Assembly: GCF_041929235.1 (NCBI RefSeq) | Contig: NZ_JBHFNP010000045.1 | Location: forward strand, 30,307 to 94,306 | Direction of reading: 5' to 3' | From: Microseira sp041929235 | GTDB lineage: Bacteria; Cyanobacteriota; Cyanobacteriia; Cyanobacteriales; Aerosakkonemataceae | Length of the DNA: 64,000 bases | In this document: positions 9,144 to 17,530 of the stretch, one piece after another | How the letters are laid out: each line of letters starts with the position of its first letter | How positions within the stretch are numbered: position 1 is the stretch's first letter | Notes under the pieces: model-generated | Database searches by the model: none | What the model saw: the letters and a program-made list of their open reading frames with translations, nothing else | What the model was told of the DNA's origin: nothing | Position numbers and translations under genes: made by a program

Positions 9144-9336
9144 AAACCCGGTTTCTTAGATAATACCTTCGCCAATTTTCTGAAACGCCCACACGCTAAA
9201 GCATGTGGCTACACAAACAAAGCCGTAGCTTAGCAGGCTAAAATTCTTACAGGCTGCGTAGGCAGCCAAAGTTTCTATAGCGACACCCTTAAGGGTGTCG
9301 GATTTTGGCGAAGGTATTGTTAGAGAAGCCAGGTTT
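9144..9336. repeat. 193-bp repeat with 30-bp imperfect inverted ends
   Basis: The left end (AAACCCGGTTTCTTAGATAA, then TACCTTCGCC) is matched by the inverted right end at 9307-9336 (GGCGAAGGTATTG...). Inside are a stem based on GCATGTGGCTACACAAACAA, then AGGCTGCGTAGGCAGCC and GACACCCTTAAGGGTGTC. A second copy, split by other insertions, lies at 14107-14680. It has no ORF. The rest of the intergenic region (9337-9652) shows nothing I can name. Confidence 0.75.
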
Positions 9337-9652
9337 GTAAAGCATTTTCATAGCTAGATACCTTTGATTTCTATGCATCCCTTTAATCATTGCGTTCGAC
9401 CGAACCATCGGCATAAAGTTTGAGTGCAACAAGCTCTTCTTTCCCCTCATTGTTGACCTTGGTGTAGACAATCTTAATAAGTGGAGAACCTTTTTTGTTG
9501 TAGCAGCACATCTTTAACACCACCTTGCTGGAGAATCTAGCTTGCTTAACTTCCTTCTCCTATTTATTACTACCTCTGGCGCAAGGGGACTTATGCAGCT
9601 AGATGCCTGACTTCACAAGAGAAGTCGGGCATTTGGGTGTGCGAGCGCTACA

Positions 9653-9994
9653 TCACTCAGTTAGCAGCTTGCACAATTTTTCAGCAATTTGCGCTTGTGT
9701 TTCCGATGACAAAACACCTAGCTCGCGCACAATGATTGATTTACGAACTGTCATTAGGTGATCCAACCTGAGCGTAGATGGTTTATGCAACCCACTGGCA
9801 GCAAAGTCAGGATGATTGGTATCTAATACAACGTCGGTTTCTAGCAAATTAGCGGGTATTTGACTGGTGATGAAAGCAAGAATAACATGACCGTGCTTTC
9901 CTACAGGATTGGTCAGACAGACAGCAGGACGCACCTTGGTAGCCGATAAATCATCAAACGGGAAAGGCACCAGAACAACTTTACCCTTAGTCAT
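9653..9994 (-). CDS. MazF/PemK-family toxin
   Basis: A 113-residue protein. It opens MTKGKVVLVPFPFDDLSATK, continues VRPAVCLTN, and later has ITSQIP and STLRLDHLMTVRKSII. This is the PemK/MazF order of motifs (beta-barrel endoribonuclease, with KVRPAV carrying the conserved Arg). Such proteins cleave mRNA at short sequences. I chose ATG 9994 because it lies inside the stop region of the Z1 gene (ATGACTAA, 8-base overlap), which implies coupled translation; an earlier ATG at 10009 would add five residues. No classical antitoxin lies beside it: the upstream partner is the Z1 protein. It is likely controlled through that operon. Confidence 0.85.
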   Translation of the reverse strand: MTKGKVVLVPFPFDDLSATKVRPAVCLTNPVGKHGHVILAFITSQIPANLLETDVVLDTNHPDFAASGLHKPSTLRLDHLMTVRKSIIVRELGVLSSETQAQIAEKLCKLLTE

Positions 9995-12305
9995 TGAATG
10001 GCTTCCCATCAGCTAATGTGTAAATGTCTTCTTCTGGGTCTTTCAGGAAATCAAAAACCGGATTATTTGAAGCTGCTTTAAGCCATTCACGTTCGTCCAT
10101 CTCTGCTGAATCATCCCATTCCAGTTCATCCTCTATATCTTCATATTCCTCCGAGTAATTGAACATGAAGACAAACTTGCTTTTAGGTAAAATTAGCGTT
10201 GGCAGATAAAGTGGTTGATCGTCCCATTTATTTGGATCTTTTTTACCTTTTTCATACATAACAACAAGTGTTGGGACATCTGGGTATTTTTGTTTAGGCT
10301 TACTGACCCATTTATTTTGAGCAAAACCGGAACCCAGCCAAGGTCTAGTCGTTTGATTAGACAAATCTAGTCCATCCCCTTTTCGCCCTCGACGAACATT
10401 GAGTCTTCCTCTATCTATACCTTCTTGTTTCATACTCCTGAGTGCTTCTTTAACTCGTTTATCCTCCCACAAATAGCCAGGACAACGACCACTCGGCATG
10501 TGTTCAAGAATCTGGATTAGAAAGTCAATATCTACCTCGTAGTATTCATCATCACCTTCATATTTAGCTAAAAGCTGATTGAGAGCTTCTGTGTGCTGAC
10601 TCACATCTGTTTTTTTCCAAAGTGGATCGCGAGGGAAAATAGCCGAGCCAGGAGTGAAAGCATTAATTTCTGCTGGATTCAAAACATTAGAACGGGTTGG
10701 TTTGAGTTGTTTACCAACCCATACAGGTTTCAGCTTAATTTGACTGGGATCGTCACCAATGGCTTGGCGCATACCCTCATCAGCCTCATGAATAGCTCTG
10801 AAATCCTCTAATATGTGCTGAGGTAAGAAGAGGCGTGTTACATCTTTTAATGATTGGCGATAACCATACATTCTTGCGTGCTGATGCACAGTATCCATAA
10901 CTTTTTGTTTGGCATCGCGTGCATAGTAAGTTACCATCAACCCCTCAATAGTTACACCACGCCCAAGCCTATTGCCCCCAATCAGTATATTCATTCCTGG
11001 GCTATAATGTGGTTCCTTATCTGGATTGTTGGCATTGATGACTTTGGGTATAGCTCTCCGTAATTTATGTTTTAGATCTTCAATGAGCTTATCGAGGGGT
11101 GGTAAATTCGGTGCTGTTTTGCTTAACTCATCATATGCTTCTTTCAGCCACTTCAATGCCTGATCTTGCTTTGTTGCTGATGATTGGCCTCGAAGAGCTT
11201 TATCAAGTTCTCTAACAAAGCCACTAATTATTTTTTCTAAATTTTCGTGGTTTCCTTTTTTGTAGCAGATGTGAGCCAGGAAAGAATAGATAGCATCCTC
11301 ATCTGCTCCTGACTGCATCTTGTAAATTGAACCTAAGAAGAAACAACACAGAGCTAGTCTAAGACCATCAGGAATATTCCAATTATCGCCAGGGTTGATC
11401 TTTCCCTCTTGTTTTTTCAACTGTTTGACTTCTTCAGAACTGACTATTTGGCAGTAGTAGCTATTTCCCTCAAAGAATAAATCACCTCCCATATAACTAT
11501 CACCTGCTTCAGGAAGAGCAGCGCAGAAAACTGGCTTGCATGGGTGGTCAAGATTTTGCAGTAGCAGGCTTTGAGGAGTCGCTGTAATTTGTATGTAAAT
11601 ATGATTACCTACCTCTTTCCGCATTTGACCTATTCTTTCAAAAATACCACTATCTGGAACTGTATCTTTGCCGTTTTTTGCTTGCTTTGCCTCGTTGGTG
11701 TTCAGGCTAGCATTGTCAGCTTCATCATCAAATATTAGAGTAGGTACTTTATTTGCATTAGCATACTTGAGAACCTGAATTAAGTTATCTAGGTGGCGTA
11801 CATTCTTTGTTGAAACCAGAACCACTCCAGTATCTTGGAGATAAGGAAGTAATTTACTTTCAGCAAAATCTTGTGGGTCTTTTCTCCATTGTTCCCAATC
11901 AAAGACAACTGGGCCACCGTCAAGCTGATTGAATCGCTCGAATGTTTGTTTTCCGAGCCAAGTATTGTCAGAAGTTAACACAATAAAGCATCGAAATCCA
12001 TTTTCTTGAGCAACTGCAAGCGTAGCAATAGTAGTATTAGTTTTACCACTCTGAACTCTGCCATAGATTAGACCCGTAGTGCCATTCGGAATTTTGCCCT
12101 TGTAAGGTTGACTGACAATACCTGTCCCTGTTTCACCAACATCACCATAACCGAATGTTTGGGAATAAACATCGACGCAATTTTGGACAATTTCAACAGC
12201 TGTTTGCTTTAACTGCTCAGCCGCTTTATTTCCAATTTTATTTTTCAGTCTCTTAATAAGCTGGCTAATGCAATATCCATCACTTTTAATAGGAGTTTTA
12301 TTCAT
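9987..12305 (-). CDS. Z1-domain NTPase, putative defence protein
   Basis: A 772-residue protein. It carries a Walker A motif GRVQSGKT (residues 82-89), LTSDNTWLGKQTFERFN, a Walker B-like TLIFDDEAD (189-197), QITATPQSL, and near 420-470 GGNRLGRGVTIEGLMVTY then HQHARMYGYR. These define the Z1 domain found in restriction-like defence clusters, an SF2-like helicase core with arginine fingers. The N-terminal 60 and C-terminal 250 residues are acidic and unassigned. The gene begins 2 bases after the stop of a 156-residue unknown protein and ends overlapping a MazF-type toxin. I infer that the ATPase senses or processes nucleic acid and the partners act as effector or specificity factor. Confidence 0.83.
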   Translation of the reverse strand: MNKTPIKSDGYCISQLIKRLKNKIGNKAAEQLKQTAVEIVQNCVDVYSQTFGYGDVGETGTGIVSQPYKGKIPNGTTGLIYGRVQSGKTNTTIATLAVAQENGFRCFIVLTSDNTWLGKQTFERFNQLDGGPVVFDWEQWRKDPQDFAESKLLPYLQDTGVVLVSTKNVRHLDNLIQVLKYANANKVPTLIFDDEADNASLNTNEAKQAKNGKDTVPDSGIFERIGQMRKEVGNHIYIQITATPQSLLLQNLDHPCKPVFCAALPEAGDSYMGGDLFFEGNSYYCQIVSSEEVKQLKKQEGKINPGDNWNIPDGLRLALCCFFLGSIYKMQSGADEDAIYSFLAHICYKKGNHENLEKIISGFVRELDKALRGQSSATKQDQALKWLKEAYDELSKTAPNLPPLDKLIEDLKHKLRRAIPKVINANNPDKEPHYSPGMNILIGGNRLGRGVTIEGLMVTYYARDAKQKVMDTVHQHARMYGYRQSLKDVTRLFLPQHILEDFRAIHEADEGMRQAIGDDPSQIKLKPVWVGKQLKPTRSNVLNPAEINAFTPGSAIFPRDPLWKKTDVSQHTEALNQLLAKYEGDDEYYEVDIDFLIQILEHMPSGRCPGYLWEDKRVKEALRSMKQEGIDRGRLNVRRGRKGDGLDLSNQTTRPWLGSGFAQNKWVSKPKQKYPDVPTLVVMYEKGKKDPNKWDDQPLYLPTLILPKSKFVFMFNYSEEYEDIEDELEWDDSAEMDEREWLKAASNNPVFDFLKDPEEDIYTLADGKPFND

Positions 12306-12307
12306 AG

Positions 12308-12778
12308 CTACTCTTTATAATTTGACAAAATTACGCGAGGCCAGTCATTCTGGGGTATGGTTTGCTCCATTTTCTGCCTGCCGGGGCCACTTATATGATA
12401 ACTACCGCGAGGCTGCCTTGACACAGATATATACTGCCCTCCAATCCCAGTCTCTCCATCTAAAACACTCCTAATGCGCTTCTTGGCCATGCAGCAGATG
12501 CCATCTTTGTGACATATGAGAGATATAAATACTGAAAAATTGGGATATTTACTGTGCAGAATATCCAAGGCAGACTCTTCTTGACTGCTAAATGTGAAAG
12601 ACCATGCAGATTTTGGTTTTTTAGACACTTTAAATAGTATAGCAGACTTACTGCTATCAGTTTCAACTAGGTATATTGATGAGTGTATCCAAGACGCATG
12701 AGTAATTGTAAGACGTTCTCCATAATTAATTAGCTGCAAAAACGCAGCACCATGAAGAAAGTCCTGATCGTTGAGCAT
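12308..12778 (-). CDS. Hypothetical protein, first gene of Z1-MazF unit
   Basis: Not recognised. The 156-residue protein is mixed alpha/beta, with alternating strands in the first half (LTITHASWIHSSIYLVE, SAILFKVSKKPKSAW) and a helix SSQEESALDILHSKYP. A strand pair FSVFISLICHKDGICCMAK follows. The tail HISGPGRQKMEQTIPQNDWP is Gly/Pro-rich. A compact fold of this kind could be a small nuclease or sensor, but I see no complete D-ExK motif. It reads directly into the Z1 gene with a 2-base gap, so the two are very probably cotranscribed. Confidence 0.65.
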   Translation of the reverse strand: MLNDQDFLHGAAFLQLINYGERLTITHASWIHSSIYLVETDSSKSAILFKVSKKPKSAWSFTFSSQEESALDILHSKYPNFSVFISLICHKDGICCMAKKRIRSVLDGETGIGGQYISVSRQPRGSYHISGPGRQKMEQTIPQNDWPRVILSNYKE

Positions 12779-12800
12779 TGTAAAGTTTGGGCAGGGTCAC

Positions 12801-13034
12801 CTATCCAAAATGTGTATTGTTTAGATTGTAGGATGCGATCGCTTCTTTATATTTTTTGCCATCCACAGGCATATTTCTCCGTTCAGGTAGAATTTCTCGC
12901 CCTTTTTTTACCAGAATATCGCCATCGCCCCTCACTTCGCGACAATCAACATAAGTTGGGTCGCCAGCGGGCAAAGGTCGAAATGGGTCAAAAGCATGGT
13001 AGATTCGCTTTAATATTTGGAAATCTTGAACCAT
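12801..13034 (-). pseudogene. Truncated N-terminus of a STAND/AAA-like NTPase
   Basis: The first 45 or so residues, including RIYHAFDPFRPLPAGD and YVDCREVRGDGDILVKKGR, match from memory the N-terminus of a common cyanobacterial ATPase in which this segment precedes a Walker A (GHRGAGKST-like) loop. Here the frame diverges right after GREI and ends at 77 residues without any P-loop. The 3' boundary lies near 12890. It looks like the stump left by a deletion, next to the Z1-MazF unit. It could still be translated. Confidence 0.5.
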
Positions 13035-13202
13035 GAATCAAAATCTCTCGGCGTAGCGCTATTCTAATTCAGAACAGATAGGAGCGTAGCATTTGGGCGA
13101 CAATCTATGAAACTCAACCCAGGTACTTATATTCAAATGCTTCGCCCTGTCTGCGGATGTAGGTGCAGGTAAATCGAGTGAAAATAGTTATTTTAAACAT
13201 AG

Positions 13203-13280
13203 GGCAGGCAGGATGCCTACCCCACAAGAATTTTAACTAGGTTTGTGGGGTGAGCGGCAGGCAGGATGCCTACCCCACAA
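13203..13280. repeat. Direct repeat pair, 25 bp, GCAGGATGCCTACCCC
   Basis: An identical 25-bp unit occurs at 13203-13227 and 13256-13280, containing GGCAGGCAGGATGCC and TACCCCACAA. The arms GGCAGGATGCC / TTGTGGGGT recur up to 13320. A diverged relative lies at 5768-5788. The rest of 13035-13373 holds no gene. Confidence 0.75.
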
Positions 13281-13373
13281 TAATTTCCATCCCTCTTGTG
13301 GGGTGGGCGTCTCGCCCGCCAAATATATTTATACCGCTCTCAACCCTATTTATACCGCTTTACTTATAACAAT

Positions 13374-14090
13374 ATGGTACTCCAAGATCATTTTCACCCA
13401 CCCCTAAGCATCCGCCGTCACTGGCACGCCTTTCACAACGCCTGGGCAACCTACATTGCCTCTGAATTAAACCAAAAATTGCCACCAAACTACTTTGCAG
13501 AACCCAACGTACAGTTTGGCATAGAAATAGATGTAGCCGCATTTGAAGAACCAACAAATGGCGAAAGCGCAATTCAAATACCCAGCAATTCCTACAACGA
13601 ATGGACACCACCAATCCCCAACCAAACTATACCTTTTCTCCCCAATCCAGAAACCGTAGAAATCGGCATTTTCAACACAGAAGCAGGCCCAATTATAGCA
13701 GGCGCAATAGAATTAGTTAGCCCCGCCAACAAAGATAGAACCACCCATCGAAATGCTTTTGTTTCTAAATGCGAAACCTACTTGCGACAAGGAATTGGAC
13801 TAGCGATTGTTGATATTGTCACCGGACGAAAGGCGAACCTTCACGACGACTTACTGACGCGCTTAGTTGGGGACAATGCCTTGTTATTGAATGCAGATCT
13901 CTATGCTGTTTCCTATCGACCAATAGAGCGAAACGGACAGTCGAGTCTTGACATTTGGCAAAAGGAAATCGGTATAGGAAAAGCACTACCAACCCTGCCA
14001 TTATGGTTGCATGGCGAGATTTGTTTACCCGTCGATTTCAATGCTGCTTACGAACGGACTTGTCGAGAACAGCGAATTATTGTTAATTAA
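13374..14090 (+). CDS. DUF4058 family protein
   Basis: A 238-residue protein. It has the DUF4058 layout: an N-terminal SIRRHWHAFHNAWATYIASE with LPPNYFAEPNVQFGIEIDVA, then a central nuclease-like sheet VEIGIFNTEAGPIIAGAIEL, VSPANKDRTTHRNAFVSKCE and GIGLAIVDIVTG, and a C-terminal LPLWLHGEICLPVDFNAAYE. DUF4058 is abundant in cyanobacteria and its function is unknown; the strand-rich centre recalls the PD-(D/E)XK fold of the Uma2 family, which is only a resemblance. I prefer ATG 13374; the upstream in-frame start at 13296 lies in the direct-repeat region. Confidence 0.82.
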   Translation: MVLQDHFHPPLSIRRHWHAFHNAWATYIASELNQKLPPNYFAEPNVQFGIEIDVAAFEEPTNGESAIQIPSNSYNEWTPPIPNQTIPFLPNPETVEIGIFNTEAGPIIAGAIELVSPANKDRTTHRNAFVSKCETYLRQGIGLAIVDIVTGRKANLHDDLLTRLVGDNALLLNADLYAVSYRPIERNGQSSLDIWQKEIGIGKALPTLPLWLHGEICLPVDFNAAYERTCREQRIIVN

Positions 14091-14106
14091 CTGTTTAAGG
14101 AACCCG

Positions 14107-14680
14107 AAACCCGGTTTTTTAGACAATACCTTCGCCAATTTTATCAAACGCCCGCAGGCTAAAGCCTGGGGCTACACAAACAAAGCCCACCTGCGTGGGC
14201 TGAAATTCTCAGGACTTACGCAAAGTTTCCACAGGTAGTGGATTGTCTCAGCTAAAATGGTGCGTTACGGCGGATGGTTAAATTCAGGCTATATCAAAGA
14301 TTGTCGCCGCCTAACACACCCTACCTAATGCACTAAATTAGCTGAGACAGTCCAGTAGTGGATTGTCTCAGCTAAAATGGTGCGTTACGGCGGATGGTTA
14401 AATTCAGGCTATATCAAAGATTGTCGCCGCCTAACACACCCTACCTAATGCACTAAATTAGCTGAGACAGTCCAGTAGGGTGCGTTAGCGATAGCGTAAC
14501 GCACCGTCACCTACCTAATGCACTAAATTAGCTGAGACAGTCCAGTAGGGTGCGTTAGCGATAGCGTAACGCACCGTCACCACCATATACAGAGTTGCTG
14601 CGTAAGTACTGATTCTGACAGGCTGCGTAGGCAGCCAAAGTTTGTATAGCCGCACCCTTCAGGGTGTCGGCTTTTTGTCT
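14107..14680. mobile_element. Nested repeat complex (three layers)
   Basis: The outer layer is a second copy of the 9144 repeat, recognisable at 14107-14204 and resuming at 14617; its right inverted end is missing where it meets the helicase stop. Inside it, a CAGGACTTACGCA MITE occupies 14210-14611, flanked by ATTCT on both sides. Inside that MITE, a 116-bp element with 17-bp inverted ends (14239-14354) is inserted and duplicated (14359-14474), followed by a partial third copy. No ORF of note. Confidence 0.85.
14239..14354. mobile_element. Small inverted-repeat element, copy 1 of tandem pair
   Basis: Ends TGGATTGTCTCAGCTAA and TTAGCTGAGACAGTCCA (one mismatch). An identical copy occupies 14359-14474, the two separated by GTAG. 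Each unit is flanked by TA one base outside the listed ends, suggesting a TA target, as for IS630/Tc1-like transposition. A third, shortened 3' half (CTACCTAATGCACTAAATTA... to 14544) follows. Confidence 0.8.
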
Positions 14681-16917
14681 CAACCCAAACCTTCTCGAAC
14701 TTCTGCCACATCCAAATAATCAAACGCAAACGCTTTCCGCAGCAAATTATTCGGAATAAATTCATCATACTTCTGCAACTTAGGCGCTTCTGCATCACCC
14801 ACCAAATCAAGCGCCGAAATCTTTTTCTGGCAAAGCTTAACAAATTCATCTGGAAAAGATTCATTTTTACCTTTCCCAAGTTTAACAATCATAAAATAGG
14901 GACTCACACCGCCAATACTTCTAATATTCAAAGCTTCCCTACCAAAGAAATTCAGCAATCTTTCCAGCGTGCGATAAGCCACCGTCCCCATCCAGGGAAA
15001 GATGCAATAAGCCCTATCTTCTAAAAGGATAATATTACTTCGATCGATTTCATTAATTCGAGCCAATTGCCGAGCCGCTTTTAAGCGTTCTTTAGCACCC
15101 TTTTGCAAGTAACTATATTCCACATCTTCCAACAAAACTTGCCGCATTCGCGCTAAAATTTTAGTATGAATATTGCTACTACTTCTACTTGGCCAAGCAC
15201 TATTAGCAATTCCTTCCACTTGTTTCACCCAAAGCGTTCTCGCTGTTGGTTCAATATCGATAACTTCCCAAGTTCTACCCGCTAGCGTCAACCTTTGTCC
15301 AATTGGCGGCGGTAAGATTATCGTGCCAATTTCCATCGAATCATCTCTGACGACGTATTCTTTAGTATCAGAAAATACGGCGTAGAACTGAAAAGACCGC
15401 ACAATCTTTTCGCCAGTCATACCGATGATGAGTTTATCTTGTTCTGTTTCTTGCATGTGGTCGATGCTAATGAGATAGCGCAATAATTGCCTGTAATCCT
15501 CTGGATAAATTGCTCGAAATGGCGGTAAAGTTAGCACCTGCGCCGCAAGTTCTGCTGGTGAAAGTTCTCCCATTGCCGCTAAAATGCTCAGAGTTTGGTG
15601 ATACAGTAAACTCAAAGGATATTGAACGGGTCGAATCGGTTCAATCCAGCGTTCTTCTAAATAAAGTTGAATAATTGCGATGCACTGTAGAAGTTGCCAA
15701 GGAATGCGTTCAGGTAATGATTCTTCTCCTAATAGTTCGTTTTCAGTGCAGACAAATCGCATATCTGCGGGTGCGCCGCGCCTACCAGTTCGTCCTAATC
15801 TTTGCAGAAAGCTAGAAACAGAAAAAGGTGCATCTAGTTGAATTACTCTTTCTAATTGTCCGATATCAATTCCCATTTCTAAGGTTACCGTTGCAGCGGT
15901 GACGGCGGGTGCATCAGATTCGCGCATTGCTGATTCTGCTGCTTGTCGCAATTTGGCAGAAATGCTACCGTGATGGACGTGATAAATATCGGGGAGTCCT
16001 TCAGTTTTGGCAATTTGACGCAAGTTGGCGATGACGGATTCTGTTTCGGTGCGGTTGTTGGTAAATATCAGGCATTTGCGCGATTTTGTGCGGTCGAAAA
16101 TATATCTGTAATGCTGAGATTTTACATTAGGAATTAGCCGAGGCGGAGCCTCTTGTATTTCGTTCCCAGGTTGAACCTGGGAACGAGTTAGGGGAGGTTT
16201 TTTGCGGTCTTCGGGAATGTAGAAATGTTCTAAGGCTAGGTGAACTTTCCTTTGATTGCTTTTGACTTCGGGAGTTATAACTGGTCGATCTGTTTCGCAA
16301 CGCAACCAATTTTCAGCAGATGAATAATCTCCCAAGGTTGCTGATAAACCGATTCGACGCGGTGGTTGTTTTACGTATTTGGATAAACGCGATAACTGGC
16401 AGAGAATTTGAGTGCCGCGATCGCTTCCCATAAATGCATGTATTTCATCTATAATTACAAATCGTAAATCATTGAATAAACGAGTTAGCTCTGTCTCGTT
16501 TTTATTAATTAACAAACTTTCTAAAGATTCGGGCGTAATTTGCAAAATGCCTCTCGGATCTTTGAGGAATATTTCCTTACGGCTGCGCGCTACATCCCCG
16601 TGCCAGGAACATACGGGAATCTCTGCTTCTTTTAATAGGTCGTTTAACCGCTCAAATTGGTCGTTGATTAATGCTTTAATCGGGCCAATATATAAAACGC
16701 CAATACTTGTAGCAGGTTGTTCGTACAATAAAGTGATGACGGGAAGAAAGGCGGCTTCGGTTTTTCCGGAAGCGGTTCCTGCGGCTAGTAATAGATGTGC
16801 GTCGGTTTCAAAGATAACGCGACAGGCTTCAATTTGAACTGACCTTAATTCAGTCCAGCCGTGGGTGTAGATGTATTCTTGGATAAAGGGTGCTAATCTT
16901 TTAAAACAATCGATCAT
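14680..16917 (-). CDS. DEAD/DEAH-box helicase, BrxHI/Lhr-like
   Basis: A 745-residue SF2 helicase. Motif I is AGTASGKT (46-53), motif Ia IGPIKALINDQ, motif II VIIDEIHAF (DEIH), motif III GLSATLGD. RecA2 carries LIFTNNRTETE, VTAATVTLEMGIDIGQL and motif VI FLQRLGRTGRRG. The C-terminal 300 residues resemble the Lhr winged-helix region. It fits the helicase partner (HI) of BrxD in BREX type 2. Odd point: a palindromic repeat (16161-16185) is translated in frame as TRSQVQPGNEIQ near residues 240-255, between the two RecA lobes. It is the last gene of a leftward cluster; the preceding gene stops 64 bases upstream. Confidence 0.85.
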   Translation of the reverse strand: MIDCFKRLAPFIQEYIYTHGWTELRSVQIEACRVIFETDAHLLLAAGTASGKTEAAFLPVITLLYEQPATSIGVLYIGPIKALINDQFERLNDLLKEAEIPVCSWHGDVARSRKEIFLKDPRGILQITPESLESLLINKNETELTRLFNDLRFVIIDEIHAFMGSDRGTQILCQLSRLSKYVKQPPRRIGLSATLGDYSSAENWLRCETDRPVITPEVKSNQRKVHLALEHFYIPEDRKKPPLTRSQVQPGNEIQEAPPRLIPNVKSQHYRYIFDRTKSRKCLIFTNNRTETESVIANLRQIAKTEGLPDIYHVHHGSISAKLRQAAESAMRESDAPAVTAATVTLEMGIDIGQLERVIQLDAPFSVSSFLQRLGRTGRRGAPADMRFVCTENELLGEESLPERIPWQLLQCIAIIQLYLEERWIEPIRPVQYPLSLLYHQTLSILAAMGELSPAELAAQVLTLPPFRAIYPEDYRQLLRYLISIDHMQETEQDKLIIGMTGEKIVRSFQFYAVFSDTKEYVVRDDSMEIGTIILPPPIGQRLTLAGRTWEVIDIEPTARTLWVKQVEGIANSAWPSRSSSNIHTKILARMRQVLLEDVEYSYLQKGAKERLKAARQLARINEIDRSNIILLEDRAYCIFPWMGTVAYRTLERLLNFFGREALNIRSIGGVSPYFMIVKLGKGKNESFPDEFVKLCQKKISALDLVGDAEAPKLQKYDEFIPNNLLRKAFAFDYLDVAEVREGLG
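16161..16185. repeat. 25-bp palindrome inside helicase coding sequence
   Basis: CGTTCCCAGGTT followed by AACCTGGGAACG: the same palindrome as at 3447-3475, preceded here as there by another short hairpin (AGGCGGAGCCT, 16141-16151). It keeps the helicase frame open and falls in the interlobe linker. Confidence 0.85.
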
Positions 16918-16981
16918 GCCAATTTTAGATTTTAAATTTTACAGTGAAGCTTGTGCGATCGCTCAAATCCTGGATATAAAA

Positions 16982-17530
16982 CTATATAAGCGCAAATTGG
17001 CCTGGTTTATTCACTACAAAGAAGCTACCCTCTTTAACCAAATCGCCAGTGCATATTACTGGCAAACGCTCCTGGTAAGCTTTAATTGCCAGGGTGTATT
17101 CTGGTTGCTTTAGTTCAACCTTGATTCTCTGGAGTTTCCCAACAACAATCCCTCTCATGACAACAATCCCCATCAAAGTGACAGTACCCGTTGCATCATA
17201 ATTTTGAATTTCAACAACAATTCCTTGAATTTCGACATTGGAAGCCTTCGTAAGCAAATCGCTTAAAATCTCCAACTTAGATCGCTTTTCTACTATTTCT
17301 AAGGTCGAAATAGCATCGGCAATTCGCTCCCCATAATCCCCAAGACTTTTAATCAGAGGTAACAAAATTTCAAACTCATCATCAACAGAGCCGTTTTTCA
17401 GTCTCCAAATTGCTCCGGCACCATTATAAATCCGCCCTTGTTCGTGCCAGCCAAATGCTTTCAAATGCGTCTCCAAAACCTTTGGATCAATCGTTTTAAG
17501 AATGTCACTATCTCGCAGCGTTACTTTCAT
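16982..17530 (-). CDS. Hypothetical partner of the DUF4365 protein
   Basis: Not recognised with certainty. A 182-residue soluble protein. The first 100 residues read as alpha/beta (SDILKTIDPKVLETHLKAFG, then WHEQGRIYNGAGAIWRL). The second half is beta-rich, like a small barrel (VEIQGIVVEIQNYDATGTVT, VVGKLQRIKVELKQPEYTLA). Its ATG overlaps the stop of the DUF4365 gene by four bases (ATGA), so the two are translated together. The pair is placed between the BrxD-like ATPase and the helicase. It may be a specificity or immunity partner; that is inference. Confidence 0.7.
   Translation of the reverse strand: MKVTLRDSDILKTIDPKVLETHLKAFGWHEQGRIYNGAGAIWRLKNGSVDDEFEILLPLIKSLGDYGERIADAISTLEIVEKRSKLEILSDLLTKASNVEIQGIVVEIQNYDATGTVTLMGIVVMRGIVVGKLQRIKVELKQPEYTLAIKAYQERLPVICTGDLVKEGSFFVVNKPGQFALI

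Noticed and set aside
12752..13036. 94-aa plus-strand frame
   Set aside because: It lies antisense to the NTPase remnant and has no protein-like composition or ribosome binding site.
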